Source: Ulva prolifera (Eukaryota > Chlorophyta > Ulvophyceae > Ulvales > Ulvaceae). Taken from it: a stretch of DNA of 64,000 nt. The notes under the pieces are model-generated. The model searched no databases and was not told the origin of the DNA. It saw only the letters and a program-made list of their open reading frames with translations. This document shows, one piece after another, positions 1 through 12,200 of the stretch. Position numbers and translations under genes: made by a program. Numbering within the stretch: position 1 is the first letter of the stretch; every line of letters starts with the position of its first letter. The DNA lies in contig CM041201.1 of the NCBI GenBank assembly GCA_023078555.1, forward strand, positions 5,835,172-5,899,171, written 5' to 3'.

Positions 1-1279
1 CTTTGTCAGCCACCACGCTGTCAACAAGTGCCCCAATCAGTACGGGACACCGGTGCTGGCGCTCGACCCGACGGGGCAGCGCATGTCGCCCTCCATGCCG
101 GTTGTCGGCAGCCTCCTCGTTCAGCTAGGGCTGGTGATGGGCGTGTATGATGCGGAACAGATCACGCGCCTGCCGTACAACGCGCCCCTCCGCCCGAAGC
201 CGCATGCACAGCATTGGTGTGCATCTCTGCTTCGTTGTATGGCTCTGCGTGTGACGTAGTGTCCGCATGTGGTTGCGCTGGCATCATGCATGATGCAGCG
301 CTGCTTCCCTCGCTGTGGCGTGCTAGCGCTGAGCCCACAGATGTTCACATGTGTGACCCGCTGTAGGTATGTGATATGCACACAGCATGACCTGATGTTC
401 CTGCCATTCATCAACGTGCCTGGCGTCCGCATTTCCTGGCTGGTCGCGATGTGCGGCCTACTGGCCGAACCTGAGGACGGCGCGGAGCCGCATGGCCGGG
501 GCGTGCGAATGGGACCCCGCTCACTGCGGTCGTCCATGGTGCTGCGCATGGTCCTCGGGCGCATCACGTCGGACCGCGCGCCTGACGAGGTCCTCATGCG
601 CCACCTCGGCACGTGGGTCCAGAATGCAACGGCTGCAGCCATGGTGCATTACTTCTCCAGCCGCGGCGCGGCAGCAACTCTGGCTGGCATGGTGCGCACT
701 CCAGGATTTGATCGAGGGCTGTAGGCTGCTGTGCAAATGAGCTCAACACTGGCTGTTGATGGTGTGGTAGACTGCTTGCGCTCTATGCAATGGGGATGCA
801 CCACTGTGCCACTGTGGGCACCTGTCGCTGGCCGCTGCAATGGGTGCATGTGCTTGTGTGCCGCAGACAACGGTTGCCGTGCTTGTTGCTAGACAGGCGC
901 CCGCGGTGGTGACGGCAGCTCGCCGTGCAGGCACAGGCCAACATCACGGGCAACGCTCAGGGAATGGAGCATGCACGCACGATTGCGCGCATCGGCGGGG
1001 ATGCCGTTGGGCCCAGCCTACTGGCCACCGCGCAGGAACAGCCCGAGCGCGAGCTCTTTCTTTTCATCGCGTTCCAGAAGTCCAAGGACGGCGCCGTGCA
1101 GCAGGCTGTCCTCACAAAGATGTCCAAGCTCCTTGCGGACCACGTTGGGGGCCACCTGGCCGGCAACGGCGGGGCGGTCGCGTCGGTGTACCATCGCATC
1201 ATGCGGAAGGTGGCACCGTATCCGGGGAGGTGGCTCCTCCAGAGCGCGATGCCAGCCCACCGCCTCGCCCAGCTCCCAG
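1..1279 (+). pseudogene. Copy A: truncated remnant of the giant tyrosine-recombinase-like gene
   Basis: Three exons are visible: 1-216 (open at the window edge), 367-691 and 931-1279. They match copy B exons 7381-7607, 7728-8040 and 8136-8484, and copy C exons 20069-20295, 20500-20836 and the start of 21173-22948. The first carries the conserved NKCPN lysine segment. The second carries the LRSSMVLR box and the RHLGTW...MVHYF block with the proposed tyrosine. The third carries the conserved helix-rich segment ending in AQLP. Exon phases equal those of B. After 1279 the intron runs into a minisatellite, and no homologue of the next exon follows before a GC-rich stretch and a satellite, so the downstream two thirds is missing. 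Upstream exons may lie left of the window. By eye its sequence is closer to C than to B. No stop breaks the three exons, so decay looks recent. Confidence 0.75.
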
Positions 1280-1295
1280 GTGCAGCACTACATCT

Positions 1296-1646
1296 CTGTG
1301 CGCGTGTGTTGCCATCCCGTGTTTCCGTGAGTCCACCTGCTCTGCTGCATCTCTGCATGCGTGTGTGTTTTTGTGCTGTGTTCGGCCCGTCCGCCTGCTC
1401 TGCTGCAACTCTGCATGCGTGTGTTGCCATCCCGTGTTTCTGTGAGTCCACCTGCTCTGCTGCATCTCTGCATGCGTGTGTGTTTTTGTGCTGTGTTCGG
1501 CCCGTCCGCCTGCTCTGCTGCAACTCTGCATGCGTGTGTGTTTTTGTGCTGTGTTCGGCGCGCCGCCTGCTTTGCTGCAACTCTGCATGCGTGTGTCGCC
1601 ATCCCGTGTTTCTGTGAGTCCACCTGCTCTGCTGCAACTCTCGACA
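1296..1646. repeat. Minisatellite inside the last intron of copy A
   Basis: Two related sub-units of roughly 55 bases alternate about six times. One contains GTTGCCATCCCGTGTTTCTG and the other TTTTTGTGCTGTGTTCGGC. Both end in a CTGCTCTGCTGCAACTCTGC-like core. The array fills the intron that starts at 1280 and stops at CTCGACAG (1648). Copy B carries a different tandem array in the intron at the same position. Confidence 0.85.
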
Positions 1647-1787
1647 GGAGAGTCTTTTAGCACTTTTCGCGGCGGCCACGCGGCGGGGGGGCGTCGAAAG
1701 CGCGTGGCCGGGGGCGGGGCCGCGCCCGGCGGGCCGCGGCGCGCGGTCGAAACGCGGGCCTCCCGGCGGACGGGCCGACGGCACCGT

Positions 1788-2866
1788 CTGCAGGGACCGG
1801 GCCGTATAGAGGCAGCGCGACAGGTATAAAACACTTGTATATAATGTATATAAAAAAAACAGCAGCGAGCGAGGCGGGCGATGTGGCGTCGACAGAGCGG
1901 CCGCGTCGCTCTCAACCTCAACAGGTGACACCGATGCCGTCTTCAGGGACCGGGCCGTATAGAGGCAGCGCGACATGTATGAAACACTTGTATGTAATGT
2001 ATATAAAAAAAACAGCAGCGATCGAGGCGGGCGCTGTGCCGTCGACAGAGCGGCCGCGTCGCTCTCAACCTCAACAGGTGACACCGATGCCGTCTGCAGG
2101 GACCGGGCCGTATAGAGGCAGCGCGATAGGTATAAAACACTTGTATATAATGTATATAAAAAAAACAGCAGCGAGCGAGGCGGGCGATGTTCCGTCGACA
2201 GAGCGGCCGCGTCGCTCTCAACCTCAACAGGTGACACCGATGCCGTCTTCAGGGACCGGGGTGTCCTGGGAGAAGGCCGTATAGACTCAGCGCTCTATAT
2301 ATGTATAAAACAAACAATGCGAGCGATCGAGGCGGGCGATGTGGCGTCGACAGAGCGGCCGCGTCGCTCTCAACCTCAACAGGTGACACCGATGCCGTCT
2401 TCAGGGACCGGGGTGTCCTGGGAGAAGGCCGTATAGACTCAGCGCTCTATATATGTATAAAACAAACAATGCGAGCGATCGAGGCGGGCGATGTGCCGTC
2501 GACAGAGCGGCCGCGTCGCTCTCAACCTCAACAGGTGACACCGATGCCGTCTTCAGGGACCGGGCCGTATAGAGCCAGCGCGACAGGTATAAAACACTTG
2601 TATATAATGTATATAAAAAAAACAGCAGCGATCGAGGCGGGCGATGTGGCGCTGTGCCGTCGACAGAGCGGCCGCGTCGCTCGCTCACCAGGTGACACCA
2701 GCACCGATGCCGTCTTCGGGGACCGGGGTGTCCTGGGAGAAGGCCGTATAGAGGCAGCGCGATATGTAGTATTTTAGCACATGTATATAATGTATATAAA
2801 AAAAACAGCAGCGAGCGAGGCGGGCGATGTGGCGCTGTGCCGTCGACAGAGCGGCCGCGTCGCTGA
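1788..2866. repeat. Seven-unit satellite of about 153 bp with TATA-rich core
   Basis: CAGGGACC (CGGGGACC in the last unit) recurs at 1791, 1944, 2097, 2250, 2402, 2554 and 2717, giving spacings of 153, 153, 153, 152, 152 and 163. Each unit joins a GC-rich half (GTCGACAGAGCGGCCGCGTC, including a NotI site) to an AT-rich half (GTATAAAACACTTG then TATATAATGTATATAAAAAA). Units 4 and 5 carry the variant CTCTATATATGTATAAAACA. A final partial unit ends near 2866. Long reverse-strand reading frames across it come from the repeat and are not genes. 1650-1788 just before it is very GC-rich with no gene. Confidence 0.9.
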
Positions 2867-4438
2867 TCAGCACGTCGCAGCGTGGCGGTGCAGCTGCAGC
2901 TGCACGATGCTGAAGAACGAGTATGTGAGTGTGTGACGCCGCAGATAGGGCCACCACGCATCAGGCAATCGGCCTGCAGGTCGTGAGTCGACGCAACTGC
3001 ATCGCCCATGTCCGCCACCAGCGACACCGTCCTGCCACCAGCGACAGATAGCAAGAATCGATGTCGTTCTAAAAGGGATGCAGACATCGATGACGTGTGG
3101 AGAGCTGGCGCGAGGGTGCCTGGACCTGACTCGCACACACGAGGAACACACGCACACCTGCAACCGCGGCACCGTGCGCAAACCATACGATCAACATCGC
3201 ACGCTCGAGCAAGCCTGGCCATGTGTTGGATGTCGACGCTGCGATCCTCGGCTGTTGTATCGGAATGGCAATCAACGGGGGGCTGCAGGTGGTACTCGCG
3301 ACCGCCACAGGTGACACCAGCACCGCAGGCACCGTGGGATTCCATATTGTTTTCCTAACGTCGTCATTTTTGTGCTGGTAAATTCCGCGGCTCTCGCGGC
3401 CTCTCGAAGCGAGCAGGGAATGCCCGAGTGTTCTGTTGACCTGTCGCCCGAGACACGCAGCGACGGCCCTGCGCGGATCGCCAAAGAGTAACGGATCTCA
3501 ACAACAAGCAGTATATGCAACGGCCTAAGGTTTCACACGTAAGTCACGAACGTCCACCTCGCCGGCCAGGTCCGGCAGCGCAGCGACAGGTTCTCCACAG
3601 AATCGGCCCTGGCATCTGCACGCACCGCGGCTCGAAGCTAACGCCACGATGAGAACGAAAGATAAAGAGCTACATGGGCGTGTTACTGTGTTCTCGCTGC
3701 TGTCTCCCTGCCCGTGCCAGGGATGTGGATGTGCCTGCACGGAAGCGAGGGTGGCTGAGGGGGAGGCGTCATCGGGGTGGCCGCGGCGCGTGCATGTGGG
3801 GCGTACGCGGCGTCAAATGCGCGCGGTCGAAACGCAGGCCGCCCGGCCGTGGCGCAGGGGGTGGAGATCTCGACGGGAGAGCGGCGACCGACGTTTCGTG
3901 GGACGTATAAGGGAGCGACGGGGAGCGGGCGGACGATTCGCAGGAGCGATGTTGGCAGGCGAAACAAGTCGCAGAGCGCAGTCGGGATTGCAGAAACGCC
4001 CAGCTGTTGAGAGGTCGGCGGTGCACGCCACCCAGCGTAGCGTAGGAGGCGTGGAGGCCTGCAGCCGTGTCCGATCTCCGCCCGAGTAGGCACGGAGCTC
4101 TGTAAGAAGGAGGTACGGCGTTTTAGAGGGCCAGCGGCGGAGGCAGCGGGGCAGGAGCGGCGGGGCGTGCGCTCGCTTGCTCGGCGCTGTCGAACGGCGT
4201 GCAGCGGCCCGCGGCGCCGGCGACGGGCCGACGGCGCGGCGGAGGGGCATCAGGGAGTGAGTCTGAGCGTGCAGCGGGTGGCGGAGGCCGCGGGAGTGCG
4301 GCGGAGGGGCGCAGGCGAGGCGCTGGGCGACCGTCGGCGAACGGGGCACGCGGCGAGGCGCACGGGAGCGCCACGGACGCGGCCGCCGGCTGCCAGCAGG
4401 CACCTCCACGGCAGGAGGAGGCTCTGCAGCGGAGGAGG
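2867..4438. other. Intergenic, GC-rich towards copy B; no gene supported
   Basis: The first 900 bases are unremarkable. From about 3640 the sequence becomes strongly GC-rich, with dense CpG. A TATAAGG at 3906 is the only promoter-like word seen. A phrase near 3820 (GCGGTCGAAACGCAGGCCGC) resembles one at 1745. Open frames of up to 305 codons on the minus strand (ending near 5040) are rich in Arg, Pro and Ala and overlap each other in several frames, as expected of GC-rich DNA. The start of copy B follows directly, so this stretch probably holds its promoter. Confidence 0.5.
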
Positions 4439-7400
4439 ATGGCAGGCACGGGCCAGGCGGCCGATGGACGGCGGGACGAGGCCCTTGACAGGTACGCGAG
4501 CTGCTGGATGTCGTGGGGTGTACGTAAGGGCGCGGCGCGGGGCGGGGTCGCCGCGGCGCGTGCATGCGGGCCGGGATAGAGCGTGCAACGCGCATGCATA
4601 CAGCGCGCGCCAGCGCCGCTTCGGCCACCGTCGCGGTCCGCATCGGTGCATCGCGAGCAGCTCAGAAAGCTCCAGACAACGCGGAAACGTCCTGTAGACT
4701 CACAGTGACCACCGCCTGAATCGATTGTCAGCAGTCTGGGCGAAACTGGTGAAAACGCCCAGCGCAACCAGCGACGGCGTAGATGGCCTCGAACGGTGCC
4801 CAGCGTATGCCCGTCGTGCTCAGCGGCCAGAGAGCACTCCAAAAACACCGTAACGTGATGCACTGATGTTCCACTGTCTGCCAACTGCACTTGTGTCACC
4901 GTGCGGTGTTCGCGTCCGACCAGCATCACGGCGGGCGACCATACTGGCGGGATGAATCCCAACGAGAACCATGCTTTCCACGAGCTTATCGAGCTATTAG
5001 CAAACATGCAGCTCTGTCCTGTTTGGTGAACAAAACGCACGTGGACGAGGTGCTCCTTGCAGAGACTCTAAACATCGCAGCAGCTCCAATGTTGTGAGCT
5101 TCACCTGAAAAACAGTGTTGATGTGTTACTACCTATAACTTGATGCCCGTCCATACAGTACCGCGTGAACCTCCGGTCGGTCAATGTAGCATGCTACACT
5201 GCAGTGCTCCTTTACACCATGAGATCGCAGGGACATCACCACCACCAGGAATGTTCAAAAGCGATCAGAGGTGTACATGTACATGCCTATCATCAGCATG
5301 GACTGCAAGCAGGCACCATTCTACAAGATGGGAGGCTTGTGTAGGCACGTCACTGTTCGCCTGAGTCCACACCGACATGCAGTAGAGCCACGCACCGTTT
5401 TACGAGACAGCCTGCCTAATGGTCCTAAACAGTGCCTGATCTGTTGACGAGGGCGATACACTGCTTTCCAGTGGTACGGAGTCACACGTGTATGCAACAA
5501 GGTCGTCACACGTAAGCTGAATGGAAGGACAAGTGTCACATATGCTATCAGGACGTGCCAATCGCATGTGCTGCAGAGTCTGTGCCTGGCACTGTCGTGA
5601 TTGCCTGTTGACAATGCCCAGCACTATGGAGCACAAAATGCAGCAGCCAATCTGCCCAGCCAGACCGACAGAGAGCAAGCAATGATCTCGCCAGACCAGA
5701 TGATCCAACCAGCTGTGTCCGGTTTAACAATTGACGGGCAGCAGTGTCCCCGTGCATGCTTTCGCCGCTGCGGGCGGACGCCTGTGAGCGACCGGTCGTC
5801 GCGCGTGTAGGAGGCGGCGGTACGAGCTGAACCCCTCGGGCGAGGTGCTCCTGGAGGGGCTCGTGGCGTTGGGCCTCACGAAGGATCGCCTGCACAAGGC
5901 CCGCGCGTGCCTGAACCGCGCCGCGGAGGAGGCCAGTCGGCTCGGGGAGCCGTCACGCGCCGTGTGCGCGGCGCTCAACACCACCGAGAAGCCGGACTGC
6001 ACCCTCCCGGAGCCCGAGGACTGGCGTCTGTTGCTGTCGCGCTTCAACCGCACCCTGCCAGGCCTCGAGGACAGCGAGCGCGGCGCGCTGCGCTTCCTCC
6101 GCGCCCACTACGCCGTCATGGTCCTGCGCGGGGAGGACACGGACTCCCTGCTCCGTGCGGACGCCGTCGGGGACGACGCCTTCGTCGTCGACATGTTCGA
6201 GGCCGTCAAGTCGTGGCGGGCGATGACGAAGGACCGCTTCGTCGAGGTCCTCCACCTCCTGCTCTACACCAAGGTCATCGGCAGCAAGGGCTCGCTGGAC
6301 GGCATGAAGAAAGCGGTGGGCGATCTGATGAAGGCGTACTACGCGGCCGTGAACGAGGTACGTGCCGCCCGTGTGAAGCTGCGCCGCGGCGCGCCTCCTG
6401 TCCTCCGATGCGGACAGTCCTGCCCGTCGCCCGCAAGGCCGCTGTAGTGACACCGCGTGCGCGCAGGCGGTTGAAGATGCCAGTCCCTTCCAGCGCTACC
6501 AGAGCGTCGTGTCGGGCGTCGCCATGTTCATCAAGTCGTCCGCCCTCAGCGGGATCCGCAAGATCACGCCGCTGTCGGAGGGCCAGATCCGCCGCATGGT
6601 GGAGGGCATGTACGTCGGCGGCTTCGGGATGATGCAGGCGCGGGTCGTGCTCTCGCTCACCGCGATCGCCGGCGTCCGGAGCACCTTCTTCCAGTTCTGG
6701 CGCTGGGAGGACGTGCACCTCCAGAAGGTGCTGCTGCGGGACGGCGAGGCGGTGCCAGCGTCCGTGGACAACCTGTCACGGGGGGACTGCACGGTGCGCA
6801 CCTGCGGCCCTCGCTTATGTGTCAATCACACATTAGCACATTCGCTCAAGTGCAGGAAGGAGGCTTCTGTCTTGCATTCTCGTGCCTGTTGTGTAGCGCT
6901 GCCGGAGGTCTGTGTTGTTTTGTGCCTGCGTATATCCTATCGAGGCGTTTCCGTTCTATCTTGCCAGGCGCCACGCCTATAGCTATGCATTGGCAGCGAA
7001 TGTGTGATGGGATAGTGTATTATTTTGTAATAAGTGTGTGCGATTCTCCTGTGCAACCAAAGTCGCAGCATGTCCTCCTACTGTCGAGCAGCCCACTTTG
7101 TATGTGCATGACCTCGTGCTATGCATGCCTCGCCCCTCATAGGCAGATGACCACTGCCGAACATGCAGAAAGTTGTGCTGCATCATGTTGCCTTAGTCAG
7201 CACACATCGTTTGTTTTGGCACGCCAGGTCCAACGAGAGGCACGGTGGCCAATGCATGCTGTACGATACTCTGCTGAAGCCCCCAGACATGTGCAGCCAG
7301 GTATTGTCTTTGGTTCACGTCATGATCGTTCTGCCACATGACGTGCACCTCGTATCGCGACGCCACGGCCGCCGCTGCAGATCGGCTTCGCCCTCGTGAC

Positions 7401-8657
7401 CCGCCACGTCGTCACGAAGTGCCCGAATGCCTACGGCGTCAACGTGCTGGCGCTCGATCCGACGGGCCTCGCGGCCAGGCGGGGTCTGCCGCTCGTCGGC
7501 AACACGCTGGTCGAGCTCGGCCTCGCGATGGGGGTCTTCGACTGGGCTGCCGTCAACGACCTGGACTTCGGGGAGATCGTGCCGCGCAAGCCGCAGACGC
7601 GGGAGTGGTGCGCCCCCCCTGCGTGTCGCTGCTGCCCTGCTGCCATGCGCCCCCTGCCCGCGTGGCTTCCTGTGTGCCACGGGCCCCACGGCGATGTGGC
7701 CCGCACCACAGGGCTCACGGGGTGCAGGTACGTCATCTGCGCCCAGGACGACCTCCTCATGCTGCCGTTCGTCAACGTCCCGGGGAACCGCATCTCCTGG
7801 CTCGTCGCGATGGCGGGCGTGCTCGCGGACGTCGGCCCGCGCGGGCGCGGCGTCAAGGCCGGGCCGCGCGCGCTGCGCTCCTCGATGGTCCTGCGCCACG
7901 TGCTCATGCGCATAATCTCCGACCGCCCCCCCGACGAGACAACCCTGCGCCACCTGGGCACCTGGGTCCAGAAGACCGCCTGCGCGGCGATGGTCCACTA
8001 CTTCTCGAACCGCGCGGCGGCGACCACCCTCGGTGGCATGGTACGATGCCGCACCACCCGAGCCCAGCCTGCGCCGCCCTGACTTCCGCAGCGTGTGTGC
8101 GATGCCTCTGCACGGTGTGTGTGTGTGCCATGCAGCAGCACGCCGGCGTGACGACAAACCCGCAGGACATGGAGGCCGCGCGCACCGTCCAGCGCGTCTC
8201 GGCGGACGCGACCGACCCCGGCCCCCCGCCCGTCGCCGGCAACGAGGCGGAGCGCGACCTCGCGTGCTTCCTGGAGTTCCAGGCCAGCGCAGACGGGCGG
8301 CTGCACCAGGCCAGGGTGACCGCGGCCAGCAAGCGCCTCGCCGAGCTGGTCGGTGGCCACGACCCCGGCTCCGGCGGCCAGATCGCGTCCGTGTACTTGC
8401 GGCTCTCCAGGCGAGTGGCCCATGCCCCGGGCTGGTGGCTCCTCAAGAGGCCCCTCTCCGATGAGCGACTCGCCTCGCTTCCAGGTCTGTCCCCCGTTCT
8501 CGGAGTGTCGAGCCATCGTGATTCCAGCACCTGTTGCCATGATCACTAGTCGTACAGCACAGACTCCTGCCAATTGGCAGTCACAGATCTTGCAGCACAA
8601 CTATGCCGTGTATCTCACCTCTGCCAACATGAGCTCTGCTAGCTGCCATGCATGATC

Positions 8658-8690
<33 letters not shown>

Positions 8691-8722
8691 GGCACAGGCA
8701 CAGACACAGGCACAGACACAGA

Positions 8723-8757
<35 letters not shown>

Positions 8758-8821
8758 ACAGACGCAGATACAGACACAGGCACAGGCACAGGCACAGACA
8801 CAGGCACAGGCACAGACACAC

Positions 8822-8868
<47 letters not shown>

Positions 8869-8937
8869 CAGACACAGACACAGACACACACAGACAGACA
8901 GACAGACACAGTCACAGACACAGACACAGACACAGAC

Positions 8938-8982
<45 letters not shown>

Positions 8983-9066
8983 GACAGAGACAGACAGAGA
9001 CAGACACAGACACACACAGACACACACAGACACAGGCACAGACACAGTCACAGACACAGACACAGA

Positions 9067-9130
<64 letters not shown>

Positions 9131-9171
9131 CAGATGCAGATACAGACACAGGCACAGGCACAGGCACAGAC

Positions 9172-9212
<41 letters not shown>

Positions 9213-9265
9213 GACAGACAGAGACACACACAGACACAGACACAGACACAGACACAGACACATGC

Positions 9266-9296
<31 letters not shown>

Positions 9297-12200
9297 CACA
9301 CACATCCTGTAAAGTTGGCGCAGTGCGCAGGTGTGGTGAAAGACTACACTGTGGTCGTGCGGGAGGCGATTGCTGCCAAAGAAGCCTGGCTGGCCGCCGC
9401 AGAGGACGTCATGTTTGTGGACAAGCGCCGCCTGGACACGCTCAAGGCGGCGGCGACGCTGACACCGGAGCATGTGACGCTGGAGGATGTCGCTCAAGAC
9501 TATCCGTACGGCCCGTTCGACACAGACTTTCATGAGGACGAGGAGGATGCGGGGGACGGCGACGATGCCGTCGTCCTCGATGACAGCGAGGATGACGATG
9601 GCGCTGAGGAGATCGACAGGGAATTTCGCCATGCTGTGCGCGCTGCCGCGGACATCGGCGTCGTCCCCGCCGACGCCATGGAGCTTGACCTGGCGGCCGA
9701 GCTGGCGGAGCCCGATGCGCGAGACGACGGTCCGGCGACCACCGTGGACCCGGAGGTCCAGGAGGACCCAGACGCGCCGAGAGGGGCTGTCGGGCGCACC
9801 ATGGCCGCTGGCGGCAAGGTGGTGGAGATGCACATCAGCCATCAAGTTGCCCTCGCGATCATCCAGAGCCGCTGCTTTCACGTGCACAAGCTCACCATAC
9901 GCCCTGAGACCGGCAAGTCCGCGGTGCCGTACCCCGCCTTCATGCGACTGCCTCGGTCGCACGTGGAGTTCGAGGTGGACCTCATGCTCCTCTCGCATGA
10001 CGACGGCCACGCTCTCATGGAAGATCTCGAGGGGGTGCTACACGGCAAACTGCCAGTGATCCCGGCACGGGCCTGCAACCTCGACGCCACCGTCCGGAAG
10101 GCGCTGGCGGCATCGAACATGTGCCTGGTCATGGGATGTCCCGATCACGTGCACCTGGGCACCGAACACGCGCTGCTGCTGTGCCCGAAGCACCGCAAGG
10201 CGGACGTCCGTGTCCGCGGCACGGAGGAGGACATGCGGCGGTGCACCGGGTGCCACAAGCACTTGGACGTGCGGGAGTTCCGTCACGGCCAAGGCATCGA
10301 CGGCGACGGAGGGGTCTGCCGCACCTGCTCAGTGCACAAGCGCAATCGGGATGCTGGACGCGGGCAACAGCAGCCGCCGCCAGAGCACATGCCTGCTTCC
10401 CCGGCGGAGGTGGAGTCGGGCCGTGATGCCGATGGCTCCTTCATCCTCGAACGTCGCGCCGCCGAGCAGCAGGCCGCCCTGCGCCTCGACGTTCGTCCGG
10501 GTGAATCTCTCAACTCGCCGTACATCGCGTACGCCTTTTACGACGAGGCGCGGCGGGGTCACTTGCGCCGCTGCGTGCGCATCGGCTGCTCCGGAGAAGC
10601 CAAGCTCAAGGATCGCGACGGGGCCATGCTGTGCAAGCAGTGCTTCGACGTGCGTGCACAAACGCCCCTGCTGTGCCGGAACGCCCGTACCGCTTGTCTC
10701 TGCTGTATGCCGCCGTTGTCTGTCGGGGCGCCGGGTTCTTCGGCATGCGCATGTATGCATGGAGCCGCCCATCATCGCGGCGGCGACGCCTCGACCGCGA
10801 CCGAACGTCACCGGCGCATGCAGGACGTCCGCGGACTACAGTTTGTGCTTGTGGCGGTCGTGGGGCAGGACGGCAAACGGACAGGTGCGTACATGTACAC
10901 CCGCCCCTGCAGCACGTGCGGCCTGGGCGTGCCGCTGCAGATGTTCCGGCCGGGGCTCGCTTCATGCGACCGCTGCGTGGCCAAGGTTACGGCGTATCGG
11001 CGCCGCCGTGTGCCACGCGCGCCACGCGATGTCGCCCCTGCGGGCCACAAGTGGGCGACTCGCGAGACCGCCCTCGAGCTGGACTTTGACAAAGCCGACG
11101 GCCTCTGCAAGGCCACCACGTGTCCAGCGCAGGTTGCCCGCCGGGGCCGGGGCTCGGAGGCCGCGCAGCGAGCACTGCCCCTGTGCCCCATGCACATGCC
11201 GGTGTGCCTCTCGGGATGACCTCGTGTGCTGCAGAATCAGGCCCCCCTACGTGCGGTCGCATTTGTCTCGAGTTGACGAATCTGCGGTGGAGTGCACCCA
11301 GTAGAGGCATCCCGCGACGTGCGGTCTGCATGTCACATGCTGAAGCATACCGTCACGGTGGGTCTGTGTCTACAAGCACGAACCGCCGACGTACGTAGCC
11401 AGGAATATCGGTTGGACGTCAGCGGTCGGCTGAAGGACGGCACGCGTGTGTATGCGAAAGCCAGGGACCGGCTGTCCTGGTGGAGTCAGGAGGCCCACGT
11501 ACCGCCCCCAGACACCCTCACCAGATGTGTGGATGTGGACGTTCGGTGCCGTGAGCCCGTCGTGTCACTTGTACGCCCACCGAACCGTGGCGCCGTGGAT
11601 GCAGGCTTGGTTCTGCATCGACCCCAAGACCGGCCGTGTCCTTCGCTGGTGCTCCACCCACAAGCAGTGGGAGCCCATCGACGGCTTCGGGGGGTACTGG
11701 CGCACGTGTCTGGGCCGGATTCTGCCGTCGACGAGCGCAGAGGCGCTGGAAGCGGCGAGGATTGCAGCTGCAGTCGCGGCAGCGGAGCATGCCGCTGACG
11801 CCATGCATGACGTCGAGGAGGATGCTGTGGAGTGGAACGTCGAGTGGGGCCGACAGTCGGAGGTGGTGGATGGCCAGGACGCGGTCGCGCAGCTCAGGAG
11901 CCACCTCGGCAACGAGGTCATCAACTGGGCCGCAGACGTGCTCGGACGAGACCTCTCTGCGATCGAAGAAGAGGACCACTTCGTGCAGGCGGCGGTGGAG
12001 AAGCTGTACGAAGATGGACAGGCCACGGAACAGATCACGGCGACGGGCATTCCGGTGCCGGGCCCGCCGGCACCCACGACGTGCGCCATCTGCGCACAAT
12101 ACACGTGCCCGGCCGGCTTCACCGGGCAGTCGGTGTGCCTGCCGTGCGCGGCGCGCGGTCGGGGCGCGGGAGGGCTGTCGCTGCTTGACGTCAACCACGC

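Noticed and set aside
957..2237. 426-codon minus-strand frame near the satellite
   Set aside because: It runs antisense over copy A exons, a minisatellite and the 153-base satellite; the repeated peptide mirrors the repeat unit.
3813..5040. Overlapping minus-strand frames of 276 and 305 codons
   Set aside because: GC-rich DNA open in several frames, Arg/Pro/Ala composition, no domain, and overlap with the copy B first exon.
8652..11219. 855-codon plus-strand frame and 200-300-codon minus-strand frames over the CAGA repeat
   Set aside because: The tetranucleotide repeat has no stop in these frames. The real exon starts at 9331, as shown by alignment to copy C and by phase.
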